This document shows positions 1 to 11,378 of a stretch of DNA of 64,000 bases, piece after piece; positions within the stretch are counted from its first letter, which is position 1; each line of letters begins with the position of its first letter. The stretch is from positions 62,001 to 126,000 of the forward strand of contig JBCAML010000021.1 in the NCBI GenBank assembly GCA_038503075.1, read 5' to 3'. A program made the translations under genes and the position numbers. A model generated the notes under the pieces. The model did not search any database. It had not been told where the DNA came from and saw only the letters and a list, made by a program, of their open reading frames with translations. This stretch comes from Gyromitra esculenta (taxonomy: Eukaryota; Ascomycota; Pezizomycetes; Pezizales; Discinaceae).

Positions 1-1819
1 GGTTAGGATTCTAGTTCTATTACACACACTCTCTCTGAGAACCCCATCCGAAATGGATCCGAAGTATCTAGATAAGGCTAACATGTAACCTACGAGTAGA
101 TTATTTACCCCACACAGCATCATGTATCGATTTATATACCTCACGTTCCACAAAAATCCAATATCTGCTGATGTAACGTAGCATAACTAATTTTAGGCTA
201 TTATTACCACCTCTCCTCGTATTAACTTACTAGCTAGTAGGCCAACAAATTCGTCCGAAAACAGACAAGCAGGTTTTGGCACCTAGATCGTATATACATG
301 TAGTGTACTCTACCGTACATGGCACAGCTTACTGTATGTCGATCAATTGTAGTATTAAGAAATGATTTTTCGCCCCCCTTTTTTAAGCGTGATAGCTCTA
401 CATGCCAAGATATCAAGCTAGCTGTTTCGAGATTTCCTTTTTATGTGCTATCAAGCTAACAACTATTACATGTACTTTTCACTTGGATATTTCCGGGACA
501 ACTTTTCCCGGCGCATGCAAGCCCGAAATCCAAAACACACCATAAATTTGATCTGAAGTACAGATTCCACCCGATTGCTGTACTGAAACGCAAGAACTCG
601 ATTTTGCCAACCTCGCCAAAACCCACTTACAACTTCTGGAGCGCAGTCAGTAAACAAAATTATAACTAGATTGCGATGGTAGCGGTGATCTACAGCTGTT
701 CACTATACAGCCTAACGGATGGGTTCGGAACATGAGTGGCAAATATGTCGCTGACGCGGGAGATTGTATGTACGTATCTGCATCATGATAGGTTCAGGCT
801 TGTCTTTAGGCTTTCCATTGTCACACCATCACCACCACCACATAGCTAGTTACGAGATTAGTGTACTAGCCGCCTAGTGCTGTGAAACAGCAAGAGAATC
901 GATCTTCCCGGTCTACAATGCTTTGGCTGGTCATAATTTGGTCTGGTAGGAACCTCGTCGTGTTTGACTGTATCTAGTCAGTTCTGAATACAGTTCCAAT
1001 ACGAGCCGATTAAAATTTTAGTCTATTCCAGAAGGAGACACCAAGTAAAATAGTTCGTTGGAGAGATTGGCTACAGCATATGTATCAACTCTAGATTGAC
1101 CCGTAAGCCTGACCCTTGTCCCGAGCCCCACGTGGCATATTATCTCGCAGGCAGAAACAGATCCGCGAGACAAAGCGATTTGGGGATAAAAAACTAAAGT
1201 CGCAAGGCATAACTCTCCGAATGTCACACCCCAGGCCCACCCGTGGCAACGTCACTCCCGGCCTCCGAGAGCACCGATTCGCAAGCTGAACCCGAGAGAG
1301 TTGCTGTGCGACATGCAATTCAAATCCCTGCTATCAACCTTTCCCAGGGTCATCACAGGCCTTGCGATAGCAAAATGCCTTGACGGATCACTGATCAGTG
1401 ATGGAGTGACAATTATTGGCTCGGTGATGAACGTGCCAATGCATCGCGAAGCCGTCAGACGCCAACATAAGCTGCCAAGAAGTATCTAACGGGATAGAAA
1501 TATCTGGAGAATCTGCTAGTGGCGTGTAAAGACGTTGGGAGAATATGGTATCTCGGGGTATCACTCGCCCGACATGTACATCTAAGGGTCAATCGAGCAT
1601 AGCTGACAACTGTACTGGAGGCAACACAGCAAATAAGTTCACTAAAACAGACTAGGCCCGATTTCTCAGATATGCCCTAAGAACGGAGCAAACAAATAGC
1701 AACAATCAGGTCCCCTCGGGAAGAGCGTTTCACGCTCCGACAAAAGAGCCAAAATCGTTACATCACGCGTTGGGCGCTAGAACCCTAACCCTGATTTAGT
1801 AGTGAGTTATTACATAGTA
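1..1819. other. Intergenic, no gene seen
   Basis: AT-rich sequence with only short, low-complexity open frames on both strands and no recognisable protein similarity. Around 1780-1795 there are two tandem copies of the telomere-like hexamer CCCTAA, and the hexamer recurs near 2085. I see no RNA gene or clear promoter here. Confidence 0.5.
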
Positions 1820-2044
1820 CCGTACGTACTCTCGAAATATGACCCAACTATGCTGCGAGCTAAACCTAACATGGCACTAAAAAGAACCATTCAGGTTCTC
1901 GCTTTCTACATTAGCCACGTAGCCTCACAAATTTGATAGAGCTGGTTGGGTACGAGTCTCTGAAAAACTATTTTCCGCCACATTCAGTATTATATTAAGT
2001 TTTTCTTGGGGTATAGCTGAGCTGTATTTCAAGAGTACATATGG
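1820..2044. mobile_element. MITE-like element, family B (copy 1)
   Basis: The ends are imperfect inverted repeats. The left end reads CCGTACGTACTCTCGAAATA and the right end, reverse-complemented, reads CCATATGTACTCTTGAAATA. TA precedes the left end (1818-1819); the right TA has been lost. A related element lies at 60756-60920: after the arm both share a block resembling GACCCA..CTATGC..GAGCTAAAC. No coding capacity is visible, so this is a non-autonomous element, probably Tc1/mariner type judging by the TA target. Confidence 0.6.
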
Positions 2045-2946
2045 TCGTGGTAATTGTTAATTAGTATTTATTCCGAGATTATCGAACCCTAACCCATTGA
2101 GAATATAAAATTAGCGGCAGTCTAAAAAATCGAAGTGAAGTTCGCAATCACCTAGCCGCCTCATCAAGAAATCCAAAGCCAAATGACAATCACAGATCGG
2201 ACTGGTCTAAGCACCAAATATGCAATGAAAACTCAAGTTAACTCATCAAAGCTCCTGCGTCCGCGAATATCCCAACTACAAGACGTTAACGATAAATGAC
2301 ATTCAACGAGAGGGGATATCCGAAGACCTTTTTTTTCTCGGGACTAGAGCCATCCTCAGGAGTACACCGAATAATAGGAACAATTGAAACCAGTATTTAA
2401 TAGTTAGAAGCGTTTTACGCACCTTTTTCAACACTTTTGTAAAACCCCTACTAGCCCGAGCCATTTCCCACAAAACCAGATCATACAGGACGCAGAGTGG
2501 AAGCAAGATAAGTGTCCCGATCCATCAATAGTAGAACATCAACCTCAAAACAAATATAATAATACCCGGCCCCTAGAAGCCGTAAGGGATGTTAGCTAAT
2601 AACCATATGAACAGCGAATCTACTCGGGAGCGTGCGCATGTGTATAATATACAATATTTATAAACAAACCCAGAGCTGGTTGGGGTGATATAACAGACCA
2701 CAAGGTCAAGTCTACAGGAAATTTTCAGATGCGAACAAAGACGGTGGGCATTGGGGATATTAAAGGCACATCCCTATGTACATGTTACAACGGGTTCGGA
2801 AGACTACATGTGTCCTAAATGATCATTAACAGTGGAAGCTACCCTATGACGTTGATGAATTACCCGGACTGACAACCGGCCGCTAATAAAAGCCGCAGCC
2901 CATTACTCTAAATTACTTTGACTACCTCTAGATATCCTATCACCTG
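2045..2946. other. Intergenic, upstream of the hydrolase
   Basis: AT-rich with no supported gene. It presumably contains the promoter of the alpha/beta hydrolase, but no TATA box stands out in the last 100 bases. Confidence 0.4.
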
Positions 2947-4333
2947 ATGTTCCGTTACCTTCACCTCCGGCATTCCCGATTGTCTATATCTCTAGCCCGA
3001 GAATTCTCATCGCATGCGCCCCGCTCCATAGGCTTGCTCACATCACTTCCTGCAGTGCTGGTCCCCCCGGTAGTATTCGGAGGTCTTGTTGTGTCATTAT
3101 GGGCTTATAAGGTCCGCAGAATACCTATGTCTCCGAATATCCAAGCCATGGTGGCCCACACAGAAGTTGAACTGATAGATGGCCATAGTGTGCAATGATG
3201 GTTGTGTTTCAGAATAAAATCATCTACATGCCTGGTACTTCAATCTCATCTCTCTCATCATGGATGGAAAATAAAGTAGAACCTGCGATTACTAAGACCC
3301 CATCCTAACACGTAAATGCAACCAGGAGTTCCACTCGGCGCAAAGCGAGAAACTCTTTCCGACTACAAGCACCTTTGTAAAAATATCCAGTGGCAGGAAA
3401 ATCACAAATCCATCAGGACATCAGACGGCAAACTCCTCTCTTCCGTCACAGCAACAATCAATCCCTCGTCTTTACGTGATAGTAACAAGCATGTTATCGT
3501 GGTTTATTTCCAAGGGTACTTTCTCTCATTATCTCCTGCTCCATGACCACTCCCACCAACACTACAGAAACGCATCCTCAACCCCACCTCGTCTCCCGTA
3601 TCTCTCGGCAATTCTTGCAGCACTCTCTGAGAGTAATTCTGCGAGCTATACATTTCTTGTCCCCTCCTATCGCGGGTACTGGTCCTCCACCGGAACGCCC
3701 TCTCAAGCCGGCATCGAGAAGGATCTGGTTGCAATATTCAAGCTCCTCGAATCAGACTCTCGGTACAAAATTGCCACTAACGTCGTTTTGTGGGGACAAA
3801 GTATCGGGTGCGGGATCGCGATGAAAGGTTGGGCAGACTACTTAGAGCTACAACCAAACCCTCCACCTGACAACCATGAGAGCAGAAATGTGCAAGTGGC
3901 GGGTTTGATTCTTGAGACTCCGTTTGTGAGCGTGCCGAATATGCTTCGCGCGTTGTATCCACAAAAATGGCTACCATACCGATATCTATCACCCTTCCTA
4001 TGGAACACGTGGAATCTAAGAACTTCAGCGAAGGTCGTGCAGGATCGAATATGCAAGGCAAACGGAGGATGCCGATCAAGCCAATCGGTAAAGGCCAGTG
4101 AGTTGAAGCATAACCAGAAATTCGGTGTGTTGCTCTTAAGCGCCGCACAAGATGAAGTGGTTCCAACTGAGGAAACAATAAACGTCGAGGAAATTATGGT
4201 TAACATGGTAGGAAAATATCGTGTTAAAAGTGTTGTCGTTCCAGGGGCACTACATGCTGAATGCGTCTCAAGGCCGTATGGGAGAGGCGAGGTAATCGCA
4301 TTCTTGAAGAGTTTTGATGAAGACTGTGCATGA
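2947..4333 (+). CDS. Alpha/beta hydrolase, ABHD12/Bem46-like membrane protein
   Basis: Four exons, 388 aa: 2947-3111, 3189-3234, 3326-3515 and 3568-4333. All junctions are GT-AG and in phase, and they rejoin family-conserved blocks (LWAYK|CAMMVVFQNKIIYMP, then VPLGAKRE, then VVYFQG|NASS). The N-terminus is Arg-rich, then a hydrophobic segment at about residues 29-55 looks like a single membrane anchor; the start is the first ATG. The catalytic triad is visible: Ser212 in GQSIG, Asp329 in AAQDEVVP and His363 in GALHAE. VVYFQGN provides the usual oxyanion region. Known of the family: serine hydrolases acting on lipid-type esters at membranes. The substrate here is unknown. The 52-91 nt introns are typical. 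The Arg-rich start could also be a mitochondrial presequence. Confidence 0.88.
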
Positions 4334-5254
4334 GAGTGGTAGATAGCTGAATACGATTTTTAGCGGGTACATACCGTATTTTCTCGCAAATAACGAAAAT
4401 AACCGGTCTAGGCTAGAGGGTGAGATTTGTTTTCAGATTGGCCGAATAAGTTTTGAGGCTCAACTGCAACCAGTGAATGGGTACTGGGGGCTTCGGGTTC
4501 GGCCTAGAAGGCAAGAATTCTGCTACCTCGTCCAGTAACATCTCCATTCTCTCCTGCAGGCCTAATCTAGTTGTTTTCATTACTTGGGAGAAAATGCGGT
4601 ACGTATCTAGCATGAGATATTACCTAAAATTCATCGATATGATGGGACTAGCGAGTGATCATACCCCGATCAAGCGATTATAAACTGGCCAGACACACAC
4701 GTAGTGTAGCTATCCTTCCAGCCCTCTAGAAACCCTAGCTTTCACTTAAGGGAGGTAGGTATCTTAAGCTTGGTTTCTATAATACTCTACGAGCATAACT
4801 TAAATCATGGTAAACCAATGTTCGGATATATACTAGGCACGAAGAGAGTCGATTGCTTATACAGAAGACTCTGGCTATAAGGATAGTGTCGGGACCGGGA
4901 TTTCGTATTCTTATAAGCCGTTTGTTCTTATAACAAAAAACCGAGTGATAATACATGATTCGTATCGCGCGCACTTCTATTGACTGCCTTCAAACCCGGG
5001 AGTTTTGAAAAATAGAGCGATCTTACATTGCACTTGTGGAAGGCAACAAGAAAACTACAAGTCGTGTGAAGGCACTTCAGAGGCTGCTTTGTTACAACGT
5101 TGTGTTCTGAATTCTGGAAGTACAACAACTTTACACATAAATCGCACCAGTGATGTCGAGTGATATTTAGTGAAACCGGCAATAAGTGGTTCGATTACGC
5201 TTGGTTTGCTTTATGTGTTGCACTCGCAGCAATTTAACAAAGTAGATTTAAAAA
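4334..5254. other. Intergenic, no gene seen
   Basis: Short open frames only, overlapping each other on both strands with no family resemblance. The hydrolase 3' UTR must lie in the first part. Confidence 0.45.
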
Positions 5255-5354
5255 GGTTTAAGGAACTTCATTGTGTGCACAAAAAAATTACCCATATTTC
5301 TGGATGCTGCGTTGCACCTGTCACCTCGTTGAACGACTACTTACTACCGTACTG
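5255..5354. repeat. Degenerate right-hand fragment of MITE family A
   Basis: The stretch ending CCTCGTTGAACGACTAC matches the right end of the complete family A copy next to it (CCTCATTAAACGACTAC), and the preceding ~70 bases align with the same element body (ACCCATATT..TGGATGCTG versus GCCCATATT..TGGGGTGTG). The left end is not recognisable. It abuts the complete copy, so two insertions or a partial duplication occurred at this spot. Confidence 0.5.
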
Positions 5355-5356
5355 TA

Positions 5357-5589
5357 CAGCGGTAGTCGTTTAATGAGGCGACAGCAACAACGCCGTACCC
5401 TTGCAGCAGGACTAACTTCACCATGCAGACAATAGAGTTTAAAGGTAAAAATAAGCAAGTGGGTAGAGCCATGTAAGAAATATTTTTATCTTGAAGCATA
5501 GTTCAAAACTCTTTTGTGAACACGGAGAAATAGCCCATATTGTTGGGGTGTGGCATTCCCGCTGTCGCCTCATTAAACGACTACCACTG
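5357..5589. mobile_element. MITE, family A (complete copy, 233 bp)
   Basis: Near-perfect terminal inverted repeats: 5361-5385 and 5561-5585 are exact reverse complements (GTAGTCGTTTAATGAGGCGA at the left). Including the outer CAGCGG/CCACTG ends, the element is bounded by TA on both sides (5355-5356 and 5590-5591), the target duplication of Tc1/mariner/pogo elements. There is no transposase, so it would have to be moved in trans. A diverged copy lies at 11379-11629. Confidence 0.8.
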
Positions 5590-5697
5590 TATAACTACTA
5601 AGGGAACCGAATAGGTCTCCGCCTGCTGCTCATATTCTTATACCGTTTTCAAATGGGCTAGGCCTGCATATCGTACAAACTGCCCTGAGCTTACCTA

Positions 5698-5904
5698 CCG
5701 TAAAAACTCAGTCGTAGCGAACTAGTCTGGGCTGAGACGGTAGGAAATACCTCCAGCCTTAATGGTTAGAACCCAGGGTCTGGGTTGAACATACCTGTTT
5801 ATTTACTGACCACTGCCGAGCCTCGAGCAGTTGCACCAATTACACTACTTGTTCTATCGTGTTGTCTCAGTTCAGGCTAGTTCGTTATGACTGAGTTTTT
5901 ACGG
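5698..5904. mobile_element. MITE, family C (207 bp)
   Basis: The left end CCGTAAAAACTCAGTCGTAG and right end ATGACTGAGTTTTTACGG form inverted repeats that continue with mismatches through CGAACTAG/CTAGTTCG. TA dinucleotides flank both ends (5696-5697, 5905-5906). No open frame of note. The single copy in the window makes the family call provisional. Confidence 0.72.
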
Positions 5905-6117
5905 TATTTTATATGGAATGCAGAGGTAGCCCGTTCTAAAACTTCATGAGAGATGAGTAGTTGAGCTTGCGGCTCAACACTTGTCTAACCAATAAGTGAT
6001 ATCCTCCCGTTGTCTTTGCCAAGGCCCAGGCCGTTTCGTTATTCTCAAGAATAGAGTACTCGAGGTAAGCACGAGGAACCCAAAAATGCAAGCAGAAATT
6101 AACCAACCAAGCCGATA

Positions 6118-6395
6118 CAGGGGGTCACGGGTGCACGGCGGATACGGTCGGACGGTGGACAGGGGTCTGGGCTTGGCAAGGACTATCGATAGGGTACGGG
6201 TTTTGGGGGGATAAAATCTAGAAAATAGGGCCTACAATTTAGATAGGTAAGGACTATTGAGAGGGTACAGGACTATGAGAAAGGTACAAAAAATCAGTAC
6301 CCTATCAATAGTCCTGTACCCTCTCAATAGTCCCTGCCAAGCCCAGGCCCCTGTCCGCCGTTCGACCGTATCCGCCGTGCGCCCGTGACCCCCTA
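6118..6395. mobile_element. MITE, family D, long inverted repeats (278 bp)
   Basis: Arms of about 75 bp: the left begins CAGGGGGTCACGGG and the right ends CCCGTGACCCCCTA. Both carry the CACGGCGGATACGGTCG block and the AGGGG(T/C)CTGGGCTTGGCA block. TA flanks both ends (6116-6117, 6396-6397). GC content is clearly higher than the surroundings. The open frames that cross it on both strands are by-products of the inverted repeat, not genes. It ends about 330 bp before the NLR start codon, so it may sit in that promoter. Confidence 0.75.
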
Positions 6396-6723
6396 TAGTG
6401 CGGCTGGGAGGAAGAATCAAAAAATCTTACCAGCAGAAGTCATTTTCGGGTTCCTCACACCAAGTATGAAGTAGGTTTCACCATAAGACATGCGCACGCA
6501 CCCCCCGCCACGTATCGAATCCCATTAGAATCCTCGTGCTTTTGATGTCTCTGAATCGGCCGATCAACAGATATCTTCCCTGGAGCTCTCTTCTCCTGCC
6601 AGAATATCTAGAGTAGCATTTATCTCAACCCTCCCCTGGTGTGCACGTTGATAAGAAATCCGGTAACCCTTCGATCCTTAGAAATCCTTACGCTACTACC
6701 AACACCAGCACCAACGAGGAAAT

Positions 6724-9700
6724 ATGTGTCTCCGTCACCTAACGAAATTTCTTTCGCCTAGACAGAGAAAACCTCCACCGTCAGGCAGACCCACCGGAAG
6801 TGGGACGCGGCTCACCACCTCAGCTTTAGCTCTAGCAACCCTAAAATCTCCACTCCCAGCAGCCCCGGCAACCGGAGGACTATCTGCTTCCACAGCACAG
6901 ACCCCATCAGCCACTCTTGACGATGCTACACCAGCTAGCGCGATACTGACTCCCCCAAATCCCACCACCACCCCTGCCCCAGCATCACCCCTACCAACTT
7001 TATCCCCAATCCTCGTCCCGAACCCTACAGCAACGGGAGACGCATCAGCCAACACAGCTACTCCAGCCCCTATAAACACCCCCGCACCACAGCCCTCCAC
7101 CGCCGATGCGGCGTCGCCCTCTCAAAGGTACCTACGTTCTAAAATCTCTACACAAATTCTCGGCTGATGAAATTGGTATAGTGTCCCTCAGTCTCTGTGG
7201 CAGAAAGCTATAAGCAGAATAGACCCCAAGGAGCTAGCGTTCATCAATTTACAGCAAGACAAGAACCAAATACTCGACGAACTCCTTAAAGCGACGGAAC
7301 AAAAGAAAAAGGAATGTGAGGACAAAGCATGGAAATACAAAGATCGCCATGGGGAGTTCAAGCCCGTCAGAGAGTCAATCGGCATTTTTCTCACGAACCT
7401 GAAGAAATTCACGCCCATTGGGGATACGGTAGCTACCGCACAACCTATCATTGGACCAGCAGCATGGGGAGGTTTTAAGCTATTGTTGCAGGTCAGTCTT
7501 CGAAAATCACTATAATAACTAATTGGTGCTACAGAGAATAGCGCTTACCTCCTCTTAGTTCGTCGCTGCTAGCACAGAAAACCTGAAAGTTATTTTCGAA
7601 AGCCTTGAAACCCTTACGAGAATCCTCAGTCATTGCAACATATATGAAGAGCTTTATACACAAAGCACTCTAAAATCCCTACCAGGCCTAAAGGATTCTT
7701 TGCTAAACCTGTACATATCAGTCCTAGAATATCTTTGCTATATATGGCAGCGCCTCAGTCATAAAACTCCAGGTAGTTTTTCGTTCCAAAAGAATAGCAT
7801 GCATATGTTAATCATTTCCAAGTCCGGGATGCTCGGAACACTTGGGAGGTTATTTGGAATGGCCTAGCCGAGCGTCTGCAAAAGGTCTCAGCTGGCGAGA
7901 AGACAGTGAAGGATGAAGCTGATCTGGTTGCAAAAGAGGGTCCGACTCTATTTACTTCCTCTCACGCTATATATGCTGATGGGAAAAACTAATTCTGAGA
8001 TAGACCAGAGCGAAAAATTCAAGGAATTGGCGAAGTGTCTCGCGGAAGTGAAAATACCTATTGAAAATATCGAACGCACAGTCATGAACATTTATAAATC
8101 CATTGAAGGTTCGCCCCGTCTAAACACCGCAAACATTTTCATTCTAAATTGAATAGAGGAAAAGCGCCAAAGTATCCTAAATTGGCTTTCGGAGGTGTCG
8201 TTCAGAGAACACCACAGATTTATCCGTTCTTCTCGCCATGTGGATACCGGCGGTTGGCTACTAAAAGAGAATCGTTTTTCGGATTGGAAAAAATCGAACT
8301 CATCATCGCTTCTTTGGTTGCATGGTATTGGTAAGAAAAAAAAAAGACTCTGATTCCTTTAAACCAGGACTAACATATTATTGCCCGGCAAAATCAGCTG
8401 GGTCTGGCAAAACAATGCTCGCGTAAGTATCTGGATAATATTTTAACACCACAAACATGTACTAATCTCCACAGATCTAAGATTATCGACGAAATGGAGC
8501 CCGAGCCCGAGTGCTCCCTAGCATATTTTTACTGCAATTACAAGGAAGCTGGTCGGAGAAATCCCGCATCAATTCTAAGGGCTCTCGTTAAACAACTCTG
8601 TCTAATGAGCCCTGAGCAGGGATTCCCAGCCCCGATGTTATCTATATACGAAAAACGGAAGAAGGATGCCGACTTATCCAATCCTCTCAACATTGATGAG
8701 ATCGAAATCCTACTTGTTGAATTGTCGGCGATATTTCTTCAGACCACGATTGTTATTGATGCCCTTGATGAGTGTGATAAAGACACTAGGAAAGTCCTTT
8801 TCGATGTCCTAGAGCACATAATATCCTCGCCGAAAAATCCTATCAAAATCTTTGTCACCAGTCGAGACGATGGGGATCTCAGAAAGCGGTTTGAAAGGTC
8901 TCCAAATGTCTACATCCAAGAGAGCGACAATTCAGAGGATATCAGCCGCTATATCAACTTGGAAATTGAAACATGTGTTAGAGAAGGGAAATTGCTCGAA
9001 GGGAACCCTAGCGATGAGCTGAAAGAGCATATCGTCAAAACTCTTCAGGAAGGAGCACATGGGATGTATGTACCTGTTCTATTCAAGTTTCATTTAATCG
9101 GATTTTTGTTCTGAACTTAGCTAGGTTCATATGGGTCAAATACCAAATTCTGAAGATATGTGAAGAAACCACAGCAAAGAATATCGAAAAAGCTCTCACA
9201 GAACTACCAAAAGATTTAAACGAAACGTACTCTGAGATTTTAAAAAGGATTAAGACCGGAAGCCGAAGCCCCCGGACCACAGCTCAGGCAGAAAATGCAT
9301 TGAAATGGATACTTTGTGCCACACGACCTCTCTCCCCTGACGAGCTTATTGAGGCAATCTCAGTCGAACCTACGGCTAGTAAACTAGACATCGATGGTTT
9401 GACACCCTCCAGGATTCTCGATATCTGCCAGAATCTCGTCGTGCTCGACGAGAAACTAGAGGTTTTCCGATTCGTCCACTTTTCAGTACAGGAATTCCTA
9501 TTACAACACTTCAAGCCAGAAGAATGTCATGCGAGTGCAGCGGAGGTTTGCCTTACCTTGCTCACACATCGCCATGCAACGCCAGACCCTCAAGACCCCG
9601 TCCTGATATATTACTCCACATTTAACTGGGCGGTACACGTTCGATCATCTGGTGATGGAAGCGAGACTCTAAAAACGCTGTGGATCAATTTTTTAAACCC

Positions 9701-10130
9701 ATGTGCTGCTTACGAAATATGGGTCTTGAGGGTTTCGGAATCCTGGGGGATCTCAAACCTCAAGCCTCCAGAATCAGAAACACTTTCACCCTTGATTGCC
9801 GCATGTTATTACCAGCTCGACGATATCTTTGAGTTTCTTCTAGTCGCGGGGCTTAATTCCAACTCTTATAATAACTCGAAGAAGACATCACTTCATATAG
9901 CTGCAGAGGAGGGACATGAGAAAGTGGTGCAGATGCTGCTCGAGAAGGGAGCGGATGCGGAAAGCAGGGACAGCTCTGGATGGACACCCCTGTCATGGGC
10001 TGCGGAGAACGGGAACGAGAAAGTGGTGCAGATGCTGCTCGAGAAGGGAGTGGATGCGGACAGCAGGGACAGCTCTGGACGGACACCCCTGTCACGAGCT
10101 GCGATGAACGGGCATGAGAAAGTGGTATAG
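6724..10130 (+). CDS. NACHT-ankyrin NLR (STAND) protein, stop within the repeat block
   Basis: Nine exons: 6724-7127, 7182-7491, 7559-7772, 7823-7939, 8004-8108, 8157-8330, 8398-8422, 8475-9065, 9125-10130. They encode 981 aa up to TAG at 10128-10130; phases agree at every junction. A Pro/Ala/Thr-rich disordered head (~1-135) is followed by a helical fungal-NLR N-terminal domain (~140-300, Goodbye/DUF7708-like). Next comes a NACHT domain with LWLHGIAGSGKTML (Walker A, ~436-450), TIVIDALDECD (Walker B, ~540) and FVTSR, then a winged-helix region containing VHFSVQEFLL. Ankyrin repeats start at ~900. Known of the family: intracellular non-self sensors controlling heterokaryon incompatibility or immunity-like cell death; no specific ligand can be inferred. 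The frame stays open beyond the stop for 91 more codons of ankyrin sequence. Confidence 0.85.
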
Positions 10131-10390
10131 ATGCTGCTCGAGAAGGGAGTGGACGCGGAAAGCAGGGATATCGAATATGGTCGGACACCACTGTCATGGG
10201 CTGCGGCGAACGGGAACGAGAAAGTGGTGCAGATGCTGCTCGAGAAGGGAGCGGATGCGGACAGCAGGGACAGCTCTGGGCAAACACCGCTGTCATACGC
10301 GGTGGGTAGTAAACACGAGAAAGTGGAGCAGATGTTGCTCGGGAATGGAGTAAACGTGGAAAAAAGGACGGACGCCACTGCTATGAGTTA
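9916..10390 (+). repeat. Near-identical 99-bp ankyrin repeat units
   Basis: Units that begin GAGAAAGTGGTGCAGATGCT recur at about 9918, 10017, 10116, 10218 and 10317. That is a 33-residue period, with one unit 102 bp long because of an added codon (RDIEYGR in place of RDSSGR). The DNA of the units is nearly identical while a few positions vary (alanine or valine before DA, E/D before SRD, W/R/Q before TPLS). The last unit is more diverged and runs into a short tail. Confidence 0.85.
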
Positions 10391-10406
10391 TCAAAAGAGG
10401 GGATAA
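10131..10406 (+). pseudogene. Ankyrin continuation of the NLR beyond the premature stop
   Basis: In frame with the last NLR exon, directly after TAG 10128-10130. It encodes two further recognisable ankyrin units plus a divergent end, terminating at TAA 10404-10406. The sibling units read GTG CAG where this one reads GTA TAG, so the break is two transitions in one TGCA context. It is non-coding in this allele unless the stop is read through or spliced out. A ~42-nt intron starting at GTATAG is conceivable but shorter than any other intron in the window. Confidence 0.7.
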
Positions 10407-11378
10407 GGACATTATGAAATTTTTCGGGAACCAAAATGCAAAAGAAATAAACCCGAAAGCGATCGGATTATTGTGATAGCTTTGGCGTGGAGCAGGTACA
10501 GGCGGAATTGACGCATCGAACCCCAAATTCTCATGAGAGATTAAAATCCTAGCAGTCGCGAAATTCATTTTGTTCCTTTTCCTACCCTCTCTTTCTTGTT
10601 TCGTTCCATTCCGATACCTTACCATATAACACTGGAGATGTTCGTGTCACAAAAGACTACCGCGGCCTTTTTTTTGCATTCATATTTTTTATATCACTTT
10701 TCCTTAGCTCGTCACAACTGTATCTTTTCAAATTTTTTTACATTAGTCTTAAATAAGTTCATCTCCGGATAATAAATCACTGTCAATGAGTTTTCTTGGC
10801 TACTTACTGCCACACCGAACAGCCCTCTAAAATTGCACTTGATCCAACCTAACCGCTAGATTTCTTGTTAGTATATAAATTGATAGTAGGGTACTTATTA
10901 GTAATGATATACATCCTTCATACTCTACAGAAGCTGTTAGAGGTGTCTTCTCAGATGATAGGGCGCCAGGGCTTGGCCGGAAACCCCGGAGTGTAAATTC
11001 CCAGCCTACTCGACAGAACTTTAGAATAGGAAGCCTATGAGTAAATTGTGGGCATTAAGAAGTAGCGTATGGAGGGGAGGTTGTGCCTTACTCATGGTAA
11101 ATAAGCAATCGACTAATATCAATCTCTCTACACGTGTATTGCTTTCATAAAAATTAGATAGAGCAGAAAGAGATGAGAATATGGAGGGTGCCACGCGGGG
11201 GGGTATGGGTATGTGGAGCAATTGTGAGATACTGGAACTAGTGGTATCACCTTTCGAAGGCATGAGACTAAAATGTAGTTTAGGGTAAAGTGTTGCAATA
11301 GGCTTGTGGATACCACAAGAGAATAAGGAGTTGAGCTGAGTTCCGAAGTTTCGTGTTTTAAAAAGGACAATTACCATA
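10407..11378. other. Intergenic, downstream of the NLR
   Basis: AT-rich, with T-runs near 10660-10740 that could belong to the NLR 3' end. Two overlapping minus-strand open frames at 11021-11377 show no family resemblance. Confidence 0.45.

Noticed and set aside
6232..6420. Open frames across the inverted repeat at 6.1-6.4 kb
   Set aside because: Mirror-image by-products of the MITE arms; the two frames encode the same peptide from both arms.
9853..10378. Long minus-strand frames over the ankyrin block
   Set aside because: Antisense shadows of a repetitive coding sequence, with the same 33-residue period.
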